Source of the DNA: Clostridiales bacterium
GTDB lineage: Bacteria > Bacillota > Clostridia > Lachnospirales > Lachnospiraceae
Direction: 5' to 3'
Assembly: GCA_022770525.1 (NCBI GenBank)
Contig: JALEHN010000059.1
Location: 1 to 64,000 of the forward strand
Length of the DNA: 64,000 nt
This document shows positions 57,146 to 64,000 of the stretch, piece after piece (position 1 is the first letter of the stretch; every line of letters begins with the position of its first letter). Both the position numbers and the translations under genes were made by a program. Under the pieces are notes generated by a model. The model saw nothing but the letters and a program-made list of their open reading frames with translations. It was not told the origin of the DNA and did no database searches.

Positions 57146-60100
57146 ATGGCTTCCGGTCAGACAACGAAAAGGACATCAAGCGGCGCTGGCAGCGCCAGTA
57201 AAACTGCGGCAGATAAAAAGCAGACCGCAGCAAAGAAAAAAACTGCAAATACATCGAAAACATCAGGAAATACGTCAACAGGACGTACAAATAAAAAAAC
57301 ATCAACAACCGGAGGAAAAACACAGGCAAGGCAAAGAAATACTGCAGCTGTAAAAAGAAAAGGCAGTACGACCGCTTATACACGAGAAGAAATAAAGCGC
57401 AGAAACGGTATGTATGATGAAGTGAAAATGATTGTTTCACTGGCTGTAGCCGTGATTATGCTGATCAGTACTTTAAATTTCGGCGGTAAAGTCGGAGGGT
57501 TTATCAGTGCCTTTTTATTCGGCACATTCGGATGGCTCGGGTATCTGATTCCTTATATTGTTTTTTTCGGAACGGCATTTTTGATTTCCAACAGGCGAAA
57601 TAAAATTATTAGAAAAAAAATAGCGGCATTTTTGTGCTTTGCAGTATGTCTTATGGCATTTTTACAGATGATGGCTTCACCATTTGATGCGACGACTAAG
57701 ATTGTTGATTATTATAAAAATTGTGCGATATATAAAAATGGCGGCGGCATCATCGGTGGGGCCATTTGCTATGTGCTGACACCGCTGTTTGGAAAAATCG
57801 GATGTTATGTGATTATTATTATCGGTATGGCACTGGGGATTGTCTTTATGGCACAGCGGGCAATATTTACAGTGATGCTTAAAAAATTCAGAGACTGGCT
57901 GGAAGAGTATAAAGAATACCGCGCAGAGAAGAGACGTATTAAGGAAGAAATGCGGATGCAGGCGTACGAAGATACATATGGTGACGGTGATGACGAAGAA
58001 GATTTAGATGAGCTGTATGATGAAGAAGACGAAGAAGATTTGGTTCAGAAAACTGCCGTCAAACATGGTGTCAGAACAGGCAGGAAAAGCTTTGCCGAAG
58101 AAAGGTATGATACCGGTGCTTCTGATGCTGTCAGGGCGGAATTTGTGTCCGGTGATTTTAAATTGGCTGATGTTGATATTGAACCGCCGGTTGAAAGCAT
58201 TCCAATCGATGAAACTGTACAGCCTGAAAAATCTGAAAACCGTACAGATGAAGAAGTATCTGCGGCAAATACACAGCCTGAGATTACGGTGACACATATG
58301 GAACCGATCCGGTTTGAAAATATGGATGATCAGGCCGGTGAAGCCGATGAAGATGTGATGCCGCCTTATGAAGTGCCGGCAGGTGTCGGGGATCAAACAG
58401 TCAGACTGCCGGAGAAAATGGCGGAATTGGCAGAAGATGCCGGCAGTGGTGAAAATATGGACAATGATGTTTTACCTCTTAAAGCTGCTGATGATCAGGC
58501 AGCGGGTATGTCTCCTGATGCCGGATCGGCAGTGGAAGGCGAGGGTATCAGTGCCCAGACGGTATCAGTGCCGACTGCGCCTAAAAAAGCGACAGCAAAG
58601 GAAACTGAGCCGGTAACCGCTGAAGAAATTGCTCCGCCGGTGAAAGAATACATTTTTCCGCCGATGACACTTTTAAAGAAAGGTTCAAACCGGACGGCAG
58701 CCGTATCTGATGCAGCTTTAAAAGAAACAGCAATGAAGCTTCAAAATACCCTTGACAGTTTCGGTGTGAAGGTTCAGGTGACCAATGTCAGCTGCGGACC
58801 TTCGGTCACACGTTATGAACTGACGCCTGACCAGGGGGTAAAGGTCAGCAAGATTGTGGCGCTTTCAGACGATATCAAGCTGAATCTGGCGGTTGCGGAT
58901 ATACGAATTGAAGCGCCGATTCCCGGGAAATCAGCGGTGGGTATAGAAGTGCCGAACAAAGAAAATACAATGGTGCTTTTCAGAGATTTGATTGAGAGTA
59001 AAGAGTTTCAGAAAAGCAAGTCCAATGTTTCCTTTGCTGTCGGCAGAGATATCAGCGGTCAGGTCATCGTTACGGATATTGCAAAAATGCCCCATCTTCT
59101 GATTGCCGGTGCCACAGGTTCCGGTAAGTCCGTTTGTATCAATACGCTGATTATGAGTATCATCTATAAATCAAAGCCGGAGGATGTCCGTCTGATCATG
59201 GTTGACCCGAAAGTTGTAGAGCTTTCGGTATATAACGGTATTCCGCATTTGCTCATTCCTGTAGTGACAGACCCGAAAAAGGCCGCCGGTGCATTAAACT
59301 GGGCGGTCATGGAAATGACAGACCGGTACAATAAATTTGCCCAGCTTGGTGTCCGTGACATCAGAGGCTACAATGAAAAGATAGAAAACTCCGAATACGA
59401 AAGTGAGACATATAAAAAGATGCCTCAGATCGTGATTATTGTTGACGAGCTTGCGGATTTAATGATGGTTGCTTCATCAGAAGTTGAGGATGCGATCTGC
59501 CGTCTGGCACAGCTGGCAAGAGCAGCAGGCATACATCTTGTGATTGCGACACAGAGACCTTCGGTTAATGTTATCACCGGACTTATTAAAGCAAATATTC
59601 CGTCACGCATTGCTTTTGCCGTATCATCCGGTGTGGATTCAAGAACGATCATTGATATGAACGGTGCTGAAAAGCTGATGGGTAAAGGTGATATGTTGTT
59701 TTATCCGGCAGGTATGCAAAAGCCTTTGCGTGTCCAGGGTGCTTTTATTTCAGATAAAGAGGTCAACGACGTGACAGAGTTTTTAAAAGAACAGGGACAG
59801 ACCGCTGATTACAGTGATGAGGTGGCAGATAAGATCAGCTCGGCTAATGGCGGTGAAGGTCACGGTCACGGCGTGGAGCGCGATGTTTATTTTGCGGATG
59901 CCGGAAGATTTATCATTGAAAAGGATAAGGCTTCCATCGGTATGCTCCAGCGTGTTTATAAAATCGGCTTTAACAGAGCGGCGCGTATTATGGATCAGCT
60001 GTGCGAGGCCGGTGTTGTCGGGCCGGAAGAAGGTACAAAGCCGAGAAAGGTTTTGATGTCTGCCGAAGAATTTGAAAATTATGTAGAAGAATATGTTTAG
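57146..60100 (+). CDS. ftsK: DNA translocase FtsK/SpoIIIE
   Basis: A 984-residue protein. A basic, Thr/Lys/Ala-rich N-terminal tail (1-75) is unusually long. Four membrane helices follow (about 90-245), then a long acidic linker (about 270-500) and the motor domain with Walker A GATGSGKS near residue 655 and Walker [12 protein letters not shown] near 770. A gamma winged-helix domain (about 915-980) reads polarity sequences ([21 protein letters not shown]). It pumps chromosomes through the septum during division or sporulation. ATG follows AAAGGAGG. Confidence 0.97.
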   Translation: MASGQTTKRTSSGAGSASKTAADKKQTAAKKKTANTSKTSGNTSTGRTNKKTSTTGGKTQARQRNTAAVKRKGSTTAYTREEIKRRNGMYDEVKMIVSLAVAVIMLISTLNFGGKVGGFISAFLFGTFGWLGYLIPYIVFFGTAFLISNRRNKIIRKKIAAFLCFAVCLMAFLQMMASPFDATTKIVDYYKNCAIYKNGGGIIGGAICYVLTPLFGKIGCYVIIIIGMALGIVFMAQRAIFTVMLKKFRDWLEEYKEYRAEKRRIKEEMRMQAYEDTYGDGDDEEDLDELYDEEDEEDLVQKTAVKHGVRTGRKSFAEERYDTGASDAVRAEFVSGDFKLADVDIEPPVESIPIDETVQPEKSENRTDEEVSAANTQPEITVTHMEPIRFENMDDQAGEADEDVMPPYEVPAGVGDQTVRLPEKMAELAEDAGSGENMDNDVLPLKAADDQAAGMSPDAGSAVEGEGISAQTVSVPTAPKKATAKETEPVTAEEIAPPVKEYIFPPMTLLKKGSNRTAAVSDAALKETAMKLQNTLDSFGVKVQVTNVSCGPSVTRYELTPDQGVKVSKIVALSDDIKLNLAVADIRIEAPIPGKSAVGIEVPNKENTMVLFRDLIESKEFQKSKSNVSFAVGRDISGQVIVTDIAKMPHLLIAGATGSGKSVCINTLIMSIIYKSKPEDVRLIMVDPKVVELSVYNGIPHLLIPVVTDPKKAAGALNWAVMEMTDRYNKFAQLGVRDIRGYNEKIENSEYESETYKKMPQIVIIVDELADLMMVASSEVEDAICRLAQLARAAGIHLVIATQRPSVNVITGLIKANIPSRIAFAVSSGVDSRTIIDMNGAEKLMGKGDMLFYPAGMQKPLRVQGAFISDKEVNDVTEFLKEQGQTADYSDEVADKISSANGGEGHGHGVERDVYFADAGRFIIEKDKASIGMLQRVYKIGFNRAARIMDQLCEAGVVGPEEGTKPRKVLMSAEEFENYVEEYV

Positions 60101-60138
60101 TTCCATCATTACAAAACAATCGTCAGGAGGCGTAAAAA

Positions 60139-60987
60139 GTGGCTTTAATTATTAATGGAAAAGAAATATCAGCAGCAATCAAAGAAGAGTTAAAAACAGA
60201 AGTGGCACAGATGAAGGATGAGGGAATCGAAGTGACGCTTGCGGTGATACAGGTCGGTGCAGACCCTGCATCATCGGTTTATGTCCGTAATAAGAAAAAT
60301 GCATGTGCCTATATCGGCATCAATTCTCTGGCATACGAGCTTCCTGAAGAAACAGGTGAAGAAGAATTATTGTCTCTTGTGTCAGAACTGAACAAAAGAA
60401 AAGATGTCAACGGTATTCTTGTACAGCTGCCTTTGCCGGGGCATATTAACGAAGATAAGATTATCCGTGCAATCGATCCGAAAAAGGATGTTGACGGTTT
60501 TCATCCGCAAAGCGTCGGTGCGCTTTCCATCGGTCAGCCGGGATTTGTTTCATGTACACCGGCCGGGATTATCCAGCTTTTATGGCGTAGCGGTATTGAA
60601 ATCGAAGGCAAAGAATGTGTCGTTGTCGGAAGAAGCAATATTGTGGGCAAACCGATGGCAATGCTGCTCCTTAAAGAAAACGGTACAGTGACAGTCTGCC
60701 ATTCAAAAACAAAAGATTTAAAAGAAGTATGCAAAAAAGCGGATATATTGATCTGTGCCATAGGAAAACCAAAGTTTTTTACAAAGGAATATGTCAAAGA
60801 AGGTGCGGCTGTCATTGATGTCGGCATTCATCGCAATGAAAATAATAAATTATGCGGTGATGTTGATTATGATGATGTTTATCCGGTTGCCGGTGCAATC
60901 ACACCTGTACCCGGCGGCGTGGGACCTATGACAATTGCGATGCTGATGTATAACTGTGTACAGTCAGCCAAAATGTTTCAGGAGTAA
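60139..60987 (+). CDS. folD: Bifunctional methylenetetrahydrofolate dehydrogenase/cyclohydrolase
   Basis: A 282-residue FolD. The catalytic lysine lies in the segment YVRNKKNACAYIG, and the conserved PLPGHIN, DGFHPQSVG, VVGRSNIVGKPMA and PVAGAITPVPGGVGPMT motifs are all present. It converts methylene- to formyl-tetrahydrofolate using NADP. It starts with GTG behind AGGAGG and precedes rimO by 6 bases, forming an operon with rimO, pgsA and cinA. Confidence 0.98.
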   Translation: MALIINGKEISAAIKEELKTEVAQMKDEGIEVTLAVIQVGADPASSVYVRNKKNACAYIGINSLAYELPEETGEEELLSLVSELNKRKDVNGILVQLPLPGHINEDKIIRAIDPKKDVDGFHPQSVGALSIGQPGFVSCTPAGIIQLLWRSGIEIEGKECVVVGRSNIVGKPMAMLLLKENGTVTVCHSKTKDLKEVCKKADILICAIGKPKFFTKEYVKEGAAVIDVGIHRNENNKLCGDVDYDDVYPVAGAITPVPGGVGPMTIAMLMYNCVQSAKMFQE

Positions 60988-60993
60988 TGAGAG

Positions 60994-62334
60994 ATGAAAA
61001 TTTTATTTATTTCATTAGGCTGCGATAAGAATCTTGTGGATTCGGAAGTGATGCTGGGACTTTTAACCAGAGGCGGCTTTGAACTGACAAATGAAACCGG
61101 GGAAGCGGATATTGCAGTGATTAATACATGCAGCTTTATCCATGATGCTAAACAGGAAAGTGTGAATACGATCCTTGAAATGGCCGAGTATAAAAAGCAG
61201 GGGAGCCTTAAGGTTCTTATTGTTACCGGATGTCTTGCTGAGCGGTACAAAGATGAAATCATGGAAGAAATCGACGAAGTTGATGCGGTTCTTGGGACAA
61301 CAAGTTATGATGATATTGTTTCTGTTGTCGATCGTGTGCTTCAGGGCGAAGACAAGATTCAGTGCTTTAAAGACATTGATCTGCTGCCGGAAAGCAGAAC
61401 AGGCCGTGTTGTTACAACCGGCGGCTATTTCAGTTATCTGAAAATCGCCGAAGGATGCGATAAGCGATGCAGCTATTGTATTATACCGAAACTTCGGGGA
61501 AGATACCGGAGTGTTCCGATGGAGGATGTTGTTGCCGACGCAAAGGCACTGGCAGCCCAGGGGGTTAAAGAGCTGAATATTGTGGCTCAGGAGATTACAG
61601 TCTATGGCAAAGATCTGTACGGTGAAAAATCTCTGCATATTTTATTGAAAAAACTCTGTGAAATTCCCGAGATCCGTTGGATCAGACTGCTTTACTGTTA
61701 TCCGGAGGAGATTTATGATGAACTTATTGAAACAATCAAATCAGAACCGAAGATCTGCCACTATATGGATATGCCGATCCAGCATGCCAGTGACCGGATT
61801 TTAAAGAAAATGGGCCGGCGCACTAACCGTGATGAGCTTGTGGCGATCATTGAAAAGCTCCGCAGGGAGATACCGGATATAACATTAAGAACAACGCTGA
61901 TTACGGGATTTCCGGGAGAAACAAAAGAAGATCATCAGATACTTAAAAATTTTATCAGGGAGATGGCTTTTGACAGACTTGGTGTGTTTACTTATTCGGC
62001 TGAGGAGGATACGGCGGCAGCACTGATGGAGGGTCAGATTGATGAGGAAGTCAAAGAGGCACGCAAAGATGAACTGATGCAGATACAGCAGGAAATTGCT
62101 TTTGCGACGGCCGAAAATATGGTCGGCCGTACGGTTGAAGTTTTAATTGAAGGAAAAATACCGGAGGATGGTATTTATATCGGCAGAACCTACAAAGATG
62201 CGCCTGATGTGGACGGATATATTTTTGTGAACGCCGAGGAGGAAATGATGTCCGGAGATATGGTACAGGTGGAGGTTACCGGTGCCAGTGATTATGATTT
62301 GATTGGAGATGTTATTTATGAATTTACCGAATAA
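60994..62334 (+). CDS. rimO: Ribosomal protein S12 methylthiotransferase
   Basis: A 446-residue radical-SAM enzyme. The N-terminal UPF0004 domain has cysteines in SLGCDKNLVD, NTCSF and TGCLAE for the auxiliary cluster. The radical SAM motif is GCDKRCSYC near residues 155-162, and a TRAM domain closes the protein (about 375-446). SLGCDKNLVDSE and the absence of MiaB-specific features support RimO, which methylthiolates Asp of ribosomal protein S12. Its end overlaps the start of pgsA. Confidence 0.96.
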   Translation: MKILFISLGCDKNLVDSEVMLGLLTRGGFELTNETGEADIAVINTCSFIHDAKQESVNTILEMAEYKKQGSLKVLIVTGCLAERYKDEIMEEIDEVDAVLGTTSYDDIVSVVDRVLQGEDKIQCFKDIDLLPESRTGRVVTTGGYFSYLKIAEGCDKRCSYCIIPKLRGRYRSVPMEDVVADAKALAAQGVKELNIVAQEITVYGKDLYGEKSLHILLKKLCEIPEIRWIRLLYCYPEEIYDELIETIKSEPKICHYMDMPIQHASDRILKKMGRRTNRDELVAIIEKLRREIPDITLRTTLITGFPGETKEDHQILKNFIREMAFDRLGVFTYSAEEDTAAALMEGQIDEEVKEARKDELMQIQQEIAFATAENMVGRTVEVLIEGKIPEDGIYIGRTYKDAPDVDGYIFVNAEEEMMSGDMVQVEVTGASDYDLIGDVIYEFTE

Positions 62335-62866
62335 ACTGACAATGCTTCGCATTATTCTGATACCGGTGTTTGTTATATTTATGCTTGGTTCACCTGTCCT
62401 TGGCGCGGCGGGACGTATCATTGCACTGATTGTATTTGTTGCAGCCAGTCTTACAGATCTTTTAGACGGCAAAATTGCCAGAAAGTATAATCTGGTGACC
62501 AATTTCGGGAAGTTTGCGGATCCTCTGGCGGATAAACTGCTTGTTGCTTCGGCACTGATCTGTTTTATTGAGCTTGGACGTATGCCGGCATGGGTTGTTA
62601 TTGTCATTATTGCCCGTGAATTCATTATCAGCGGTTTCAGACTTGTTGCTGTAGAATCCGGTATTGTCATTGCGGCAAGCTGGTGGGGCAAAGTAAAAAC
62701 GGCCGTAACGATGGTCACAATTATTTTTATGATACCGAATTTCGGAACAACGCCTGTTTATATCATCGAACAGGTCATGATTTATTGCTCATTGATCTTA
62801 ACAGTAGTTTCACTTGTTGATTATATGGTTAAAAATAAACAGGTGATTTTGGGAGGCAAAATGTAA
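62318..62866 (+). CDS. pgsA: CDP-diacylglycerol-glycerol-3-phosphate phosphatidyltransferase
   Basis: A 182-residue membrane enzyme starting at the ATG at 62318, inside the last codons of rimO. The CDP-alcohol phosphotransferase signature is partly visible as SLTDLLDGKIARKYNLVTNFGKFADPLADK with the D-x2-D-G-x2-A-R and later D-x3-D parts. It makes phosphatidylglycerol phosphate for membrane lipids. Its stop overlaps the cinA start by one base (TAATG). Confidence 0.96.
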   Translation: MNLPNKLTMLRIILIPVFVIFMLGSPVLGAAGRIIALIVFVAASLTDLLDGKIARKYNLVTNFGKFADPLADKLLVASALICFIELGRMPAWVVIVIIAREFIISGFRLVAVESGIVIAASWWGKVKTAVTMVTIIFMIPNFGTTPVYIIEQVMIYCSLILTVVSLVDYMVKNKQVILGGKM

Positions 62867-64000
62867 TGGTTGTTGAATTGATTTCCGTAGGCACGGAAAT
62901 ATTGCTTGGAAATATAACAAATACAAATGCGCAGTACCTTGCGGAAAAATGTGCGGCGCTCGGTCTTTCATGTTATCATCAGGTGACTGTCGGTGATAAT
63001 GAGGCACGGCTTTGTGCAGCTGTTAGGACAGCCATTGACAGAGCCGATGTCATCATACTGACTGGCGGCCTTGGACCGACAGAAGATGATCTGACAAAGG
63101 AAACCGTTGCAAAGGTGACCGGCCGCAGGCTGATTATGGATGAACGTTCCAAAGAAAGAATCCGGAAGTTTTTTGAGAAAATCGGAAGAACGGATATTAC
63201 AGAAAATAACTGGAAACAGGCAATGGTACCCGAGGGGGCTATCGTTGTGGACAATCATAACGGAACGGCACCGGGACTTATTGTCCGTATTGATGAAGAT
63301 GAAAATACAAAGCATATTCTTTTGATGCCCGGACCGCCAAATGAGCTTTACCCGATGTTTGAAAATGATATGATGAATTATCTGCAGCAGATCAGTGAAA
63401 AAGTCCTTGTTTCAAAAACAGTAAAAATTACGGGACGCGGTGAGAGCTGGGTGGAAACAGAAATTAAAGATTTGATTGATACGCAGACAAACCCGACAAT
63501 AGCACCTTATGCAAAAACATGTGAGGTCCATTTGCGTGTGACGGCATCAGCCGATGATAAAAAAACTGCCGAAAAAATGATCAGACCGGTCGTTAAAGAA
63601 TTGAAAAAGCGTTTTGGTGATGATATTTATACAACCGACGAGAAGGTAAAACTGGAAGATTGTCTTGTGTCGCTTTTAAAAGAAAGAGGATGGACAATTA
63701 CAACTGCGGAGTCCTGCACAGGCGGGCTTCTTGCAGGAAGAATTGTCAATGTTTCAGGCGCTTCGGAGGTTTTAAATTCTGCGGTTGTAACCTATGCCGA
63801 TGAAGCCAAGCATCAATTGATCGGTGTATCCAAAAAGACACTTAAAGAGCATGGGGCAGTCAGCAAAAAAACGGCAAAGGAAATGGCTAAAGGCGCTGCA
63901 AAGCTTGCCGGTGCCCAGGTTAGTGTTTCGGTGACAGGAATTGCTGGACCGACAGGAGGAACGAAAGAAAAGCCGGTGGGACTTGTTTATATAGGATGTC
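62866..64000 (+). CDS. cinA: CinA / nicotinamide-nucleotide amidase (3' end outside window)
   Basis: About 378 of roughly 415 residues are present. The N-terminal MoCF-like COG1058 domain has GTEILLGNITNTNAQYLA and TGGLGPTEDDLTKE. The C-terminal CinA amidase domain begins near residue 265 with TTAESCTGGLLAGRIVNVSGAS and continues with VTGIAGPTGGTKEKPVGLVYIG to the window edge. It recycles nicotinamide mononucleotide or ADP-ribose compounds and is often cotranscribed with recA, which would be expected just beyond the window. Confidence 0.96.
   Translation, partial: MVVELISVGTEILLGNITNTNAQYLAEKCAALGLSCYHQVTVGDNEARLCAAVRTAIDRADVIILTGGLGPTEDDLTKETVAKVTGRRLIMDERSKERIRKFFEKIGRTDITENNWKQAMVPEGAIVVDNHNGTAPGLIVRIDEDENTKHILLMPGPPNELYPMFENDMMNYLQQISEKVLVSKTVKITGRGESWVETEIKDLIDTQTNPTIAPYAKTCEVHLRVTASADDKKTAEKMIRPVVKELKKRFGDDIYTTDEKVKLEDCLVSLLKERGWTITTAESCTGGLLAGRIVNVSGASEVLNSAVVTYADEAKHQLIGVSKKTLKEHGAVSKKTAKEMAKGAAKLAGAQVSVSVTGIAGPTGGTKEKPVGLVYIGC

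Overview
The window reads as chromosome from an anaerobic gut Firmicute, most likely a Lachnospiraceae-type Clostridia. Grounds: moderately AT-rich DNA, AGGAGG ribosome sites, consensus sigma-A promoters, a T-box in front of thrS, a clostridial glycerol operon (GlpA-like protein, NAD oxidoreductase, DUF1667 protein, GlpK) and the conserved block tepA-uppP-ftsK-folD-rimO-pgsA-cinA. The genus is not determined. No rRNA, CRISPR array, prophage or transposase gene was seen.

Layout. 1-3.7 kb (minus strand): an ABC exporter (FtsX permease, ATPase) with its response regulator; the partner histidine kinase is broken. 3.8-7.3 kb: a NagA-like deacetylase and a URO-D-family protein, divergent from an AraC regulator, the whole block lying between two copies of one intergenic repeat. 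7.3-21.4 kb: a sulfoquinovose locus. It holds an iron alcohol dehydrogenase, a split transketolase, an RpiB/LacAB-like isomerase, two different transaldolases, a DMT exporter, a divergent ROK repressor, a sugar ABC importer and a GH31 enzyme with every diagnostic residue of the sulfoquinovosidase YihQ. 21.6-26.3 kb: glycerol catabolism, a natural partner because the common substrate, sulfoquinovosyl glycerol, yields sulfoquinovose plus glycerol. 26.5-27.8 kb: an overlapping type II restriction-modification pair. 27.9-34.9 kb: a cobalamin riboswitch followed by a repeat-bearing surface protein and a BtuFCD-like importer. 35-40.3 kb: fucO and a decayed beta-glucoside PTS locus (frameshifted LysR, deleted EIIBC, intact EIIA and 6-phospho-beta-glucosidase). 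40.5-45.6 kb: a giant J-like/TPR protein with an HscC-type Hsp70. 45.8-64 kb: tRNA-Ser, a MATE pump, a small alarmone synthetase, T-box/thrS, a MobA-MobB fusion, two cell-surface proteins and the housekeeping block, ending inside cinA.

How the parts work together. The central proposal is that 7.3-26.3 kb forms one nutritional unit for plant sulfolipid head groups: the ABC system imports sulfoquinovosyl glycerol, the YihQ-type enzyme splits it, glycerol enters via GlpK and a GlpABC-like dehydrogenase, and sulfoquinovose is carried onward. The carbon-cleaving genes include the set expected for the sulfo-transketolase route together with a short transaldolase that looks adapted to a non-phosphorylated substrate, as in the sulfo-transaldolase route. 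This mixture, and the lack of a recognisable sulfoquinovose isomerase here, are the most interesting points. The second candidate system is the riboswitch-controlled corrinoid uptake operon, whose first protein joins NEAT-like repeats to half of a binding-protein fold. Several genes are visibly decaying (histidine kinase, LysR regulator, PTS EIIBC), and intergenic repeats sit at several module borders.
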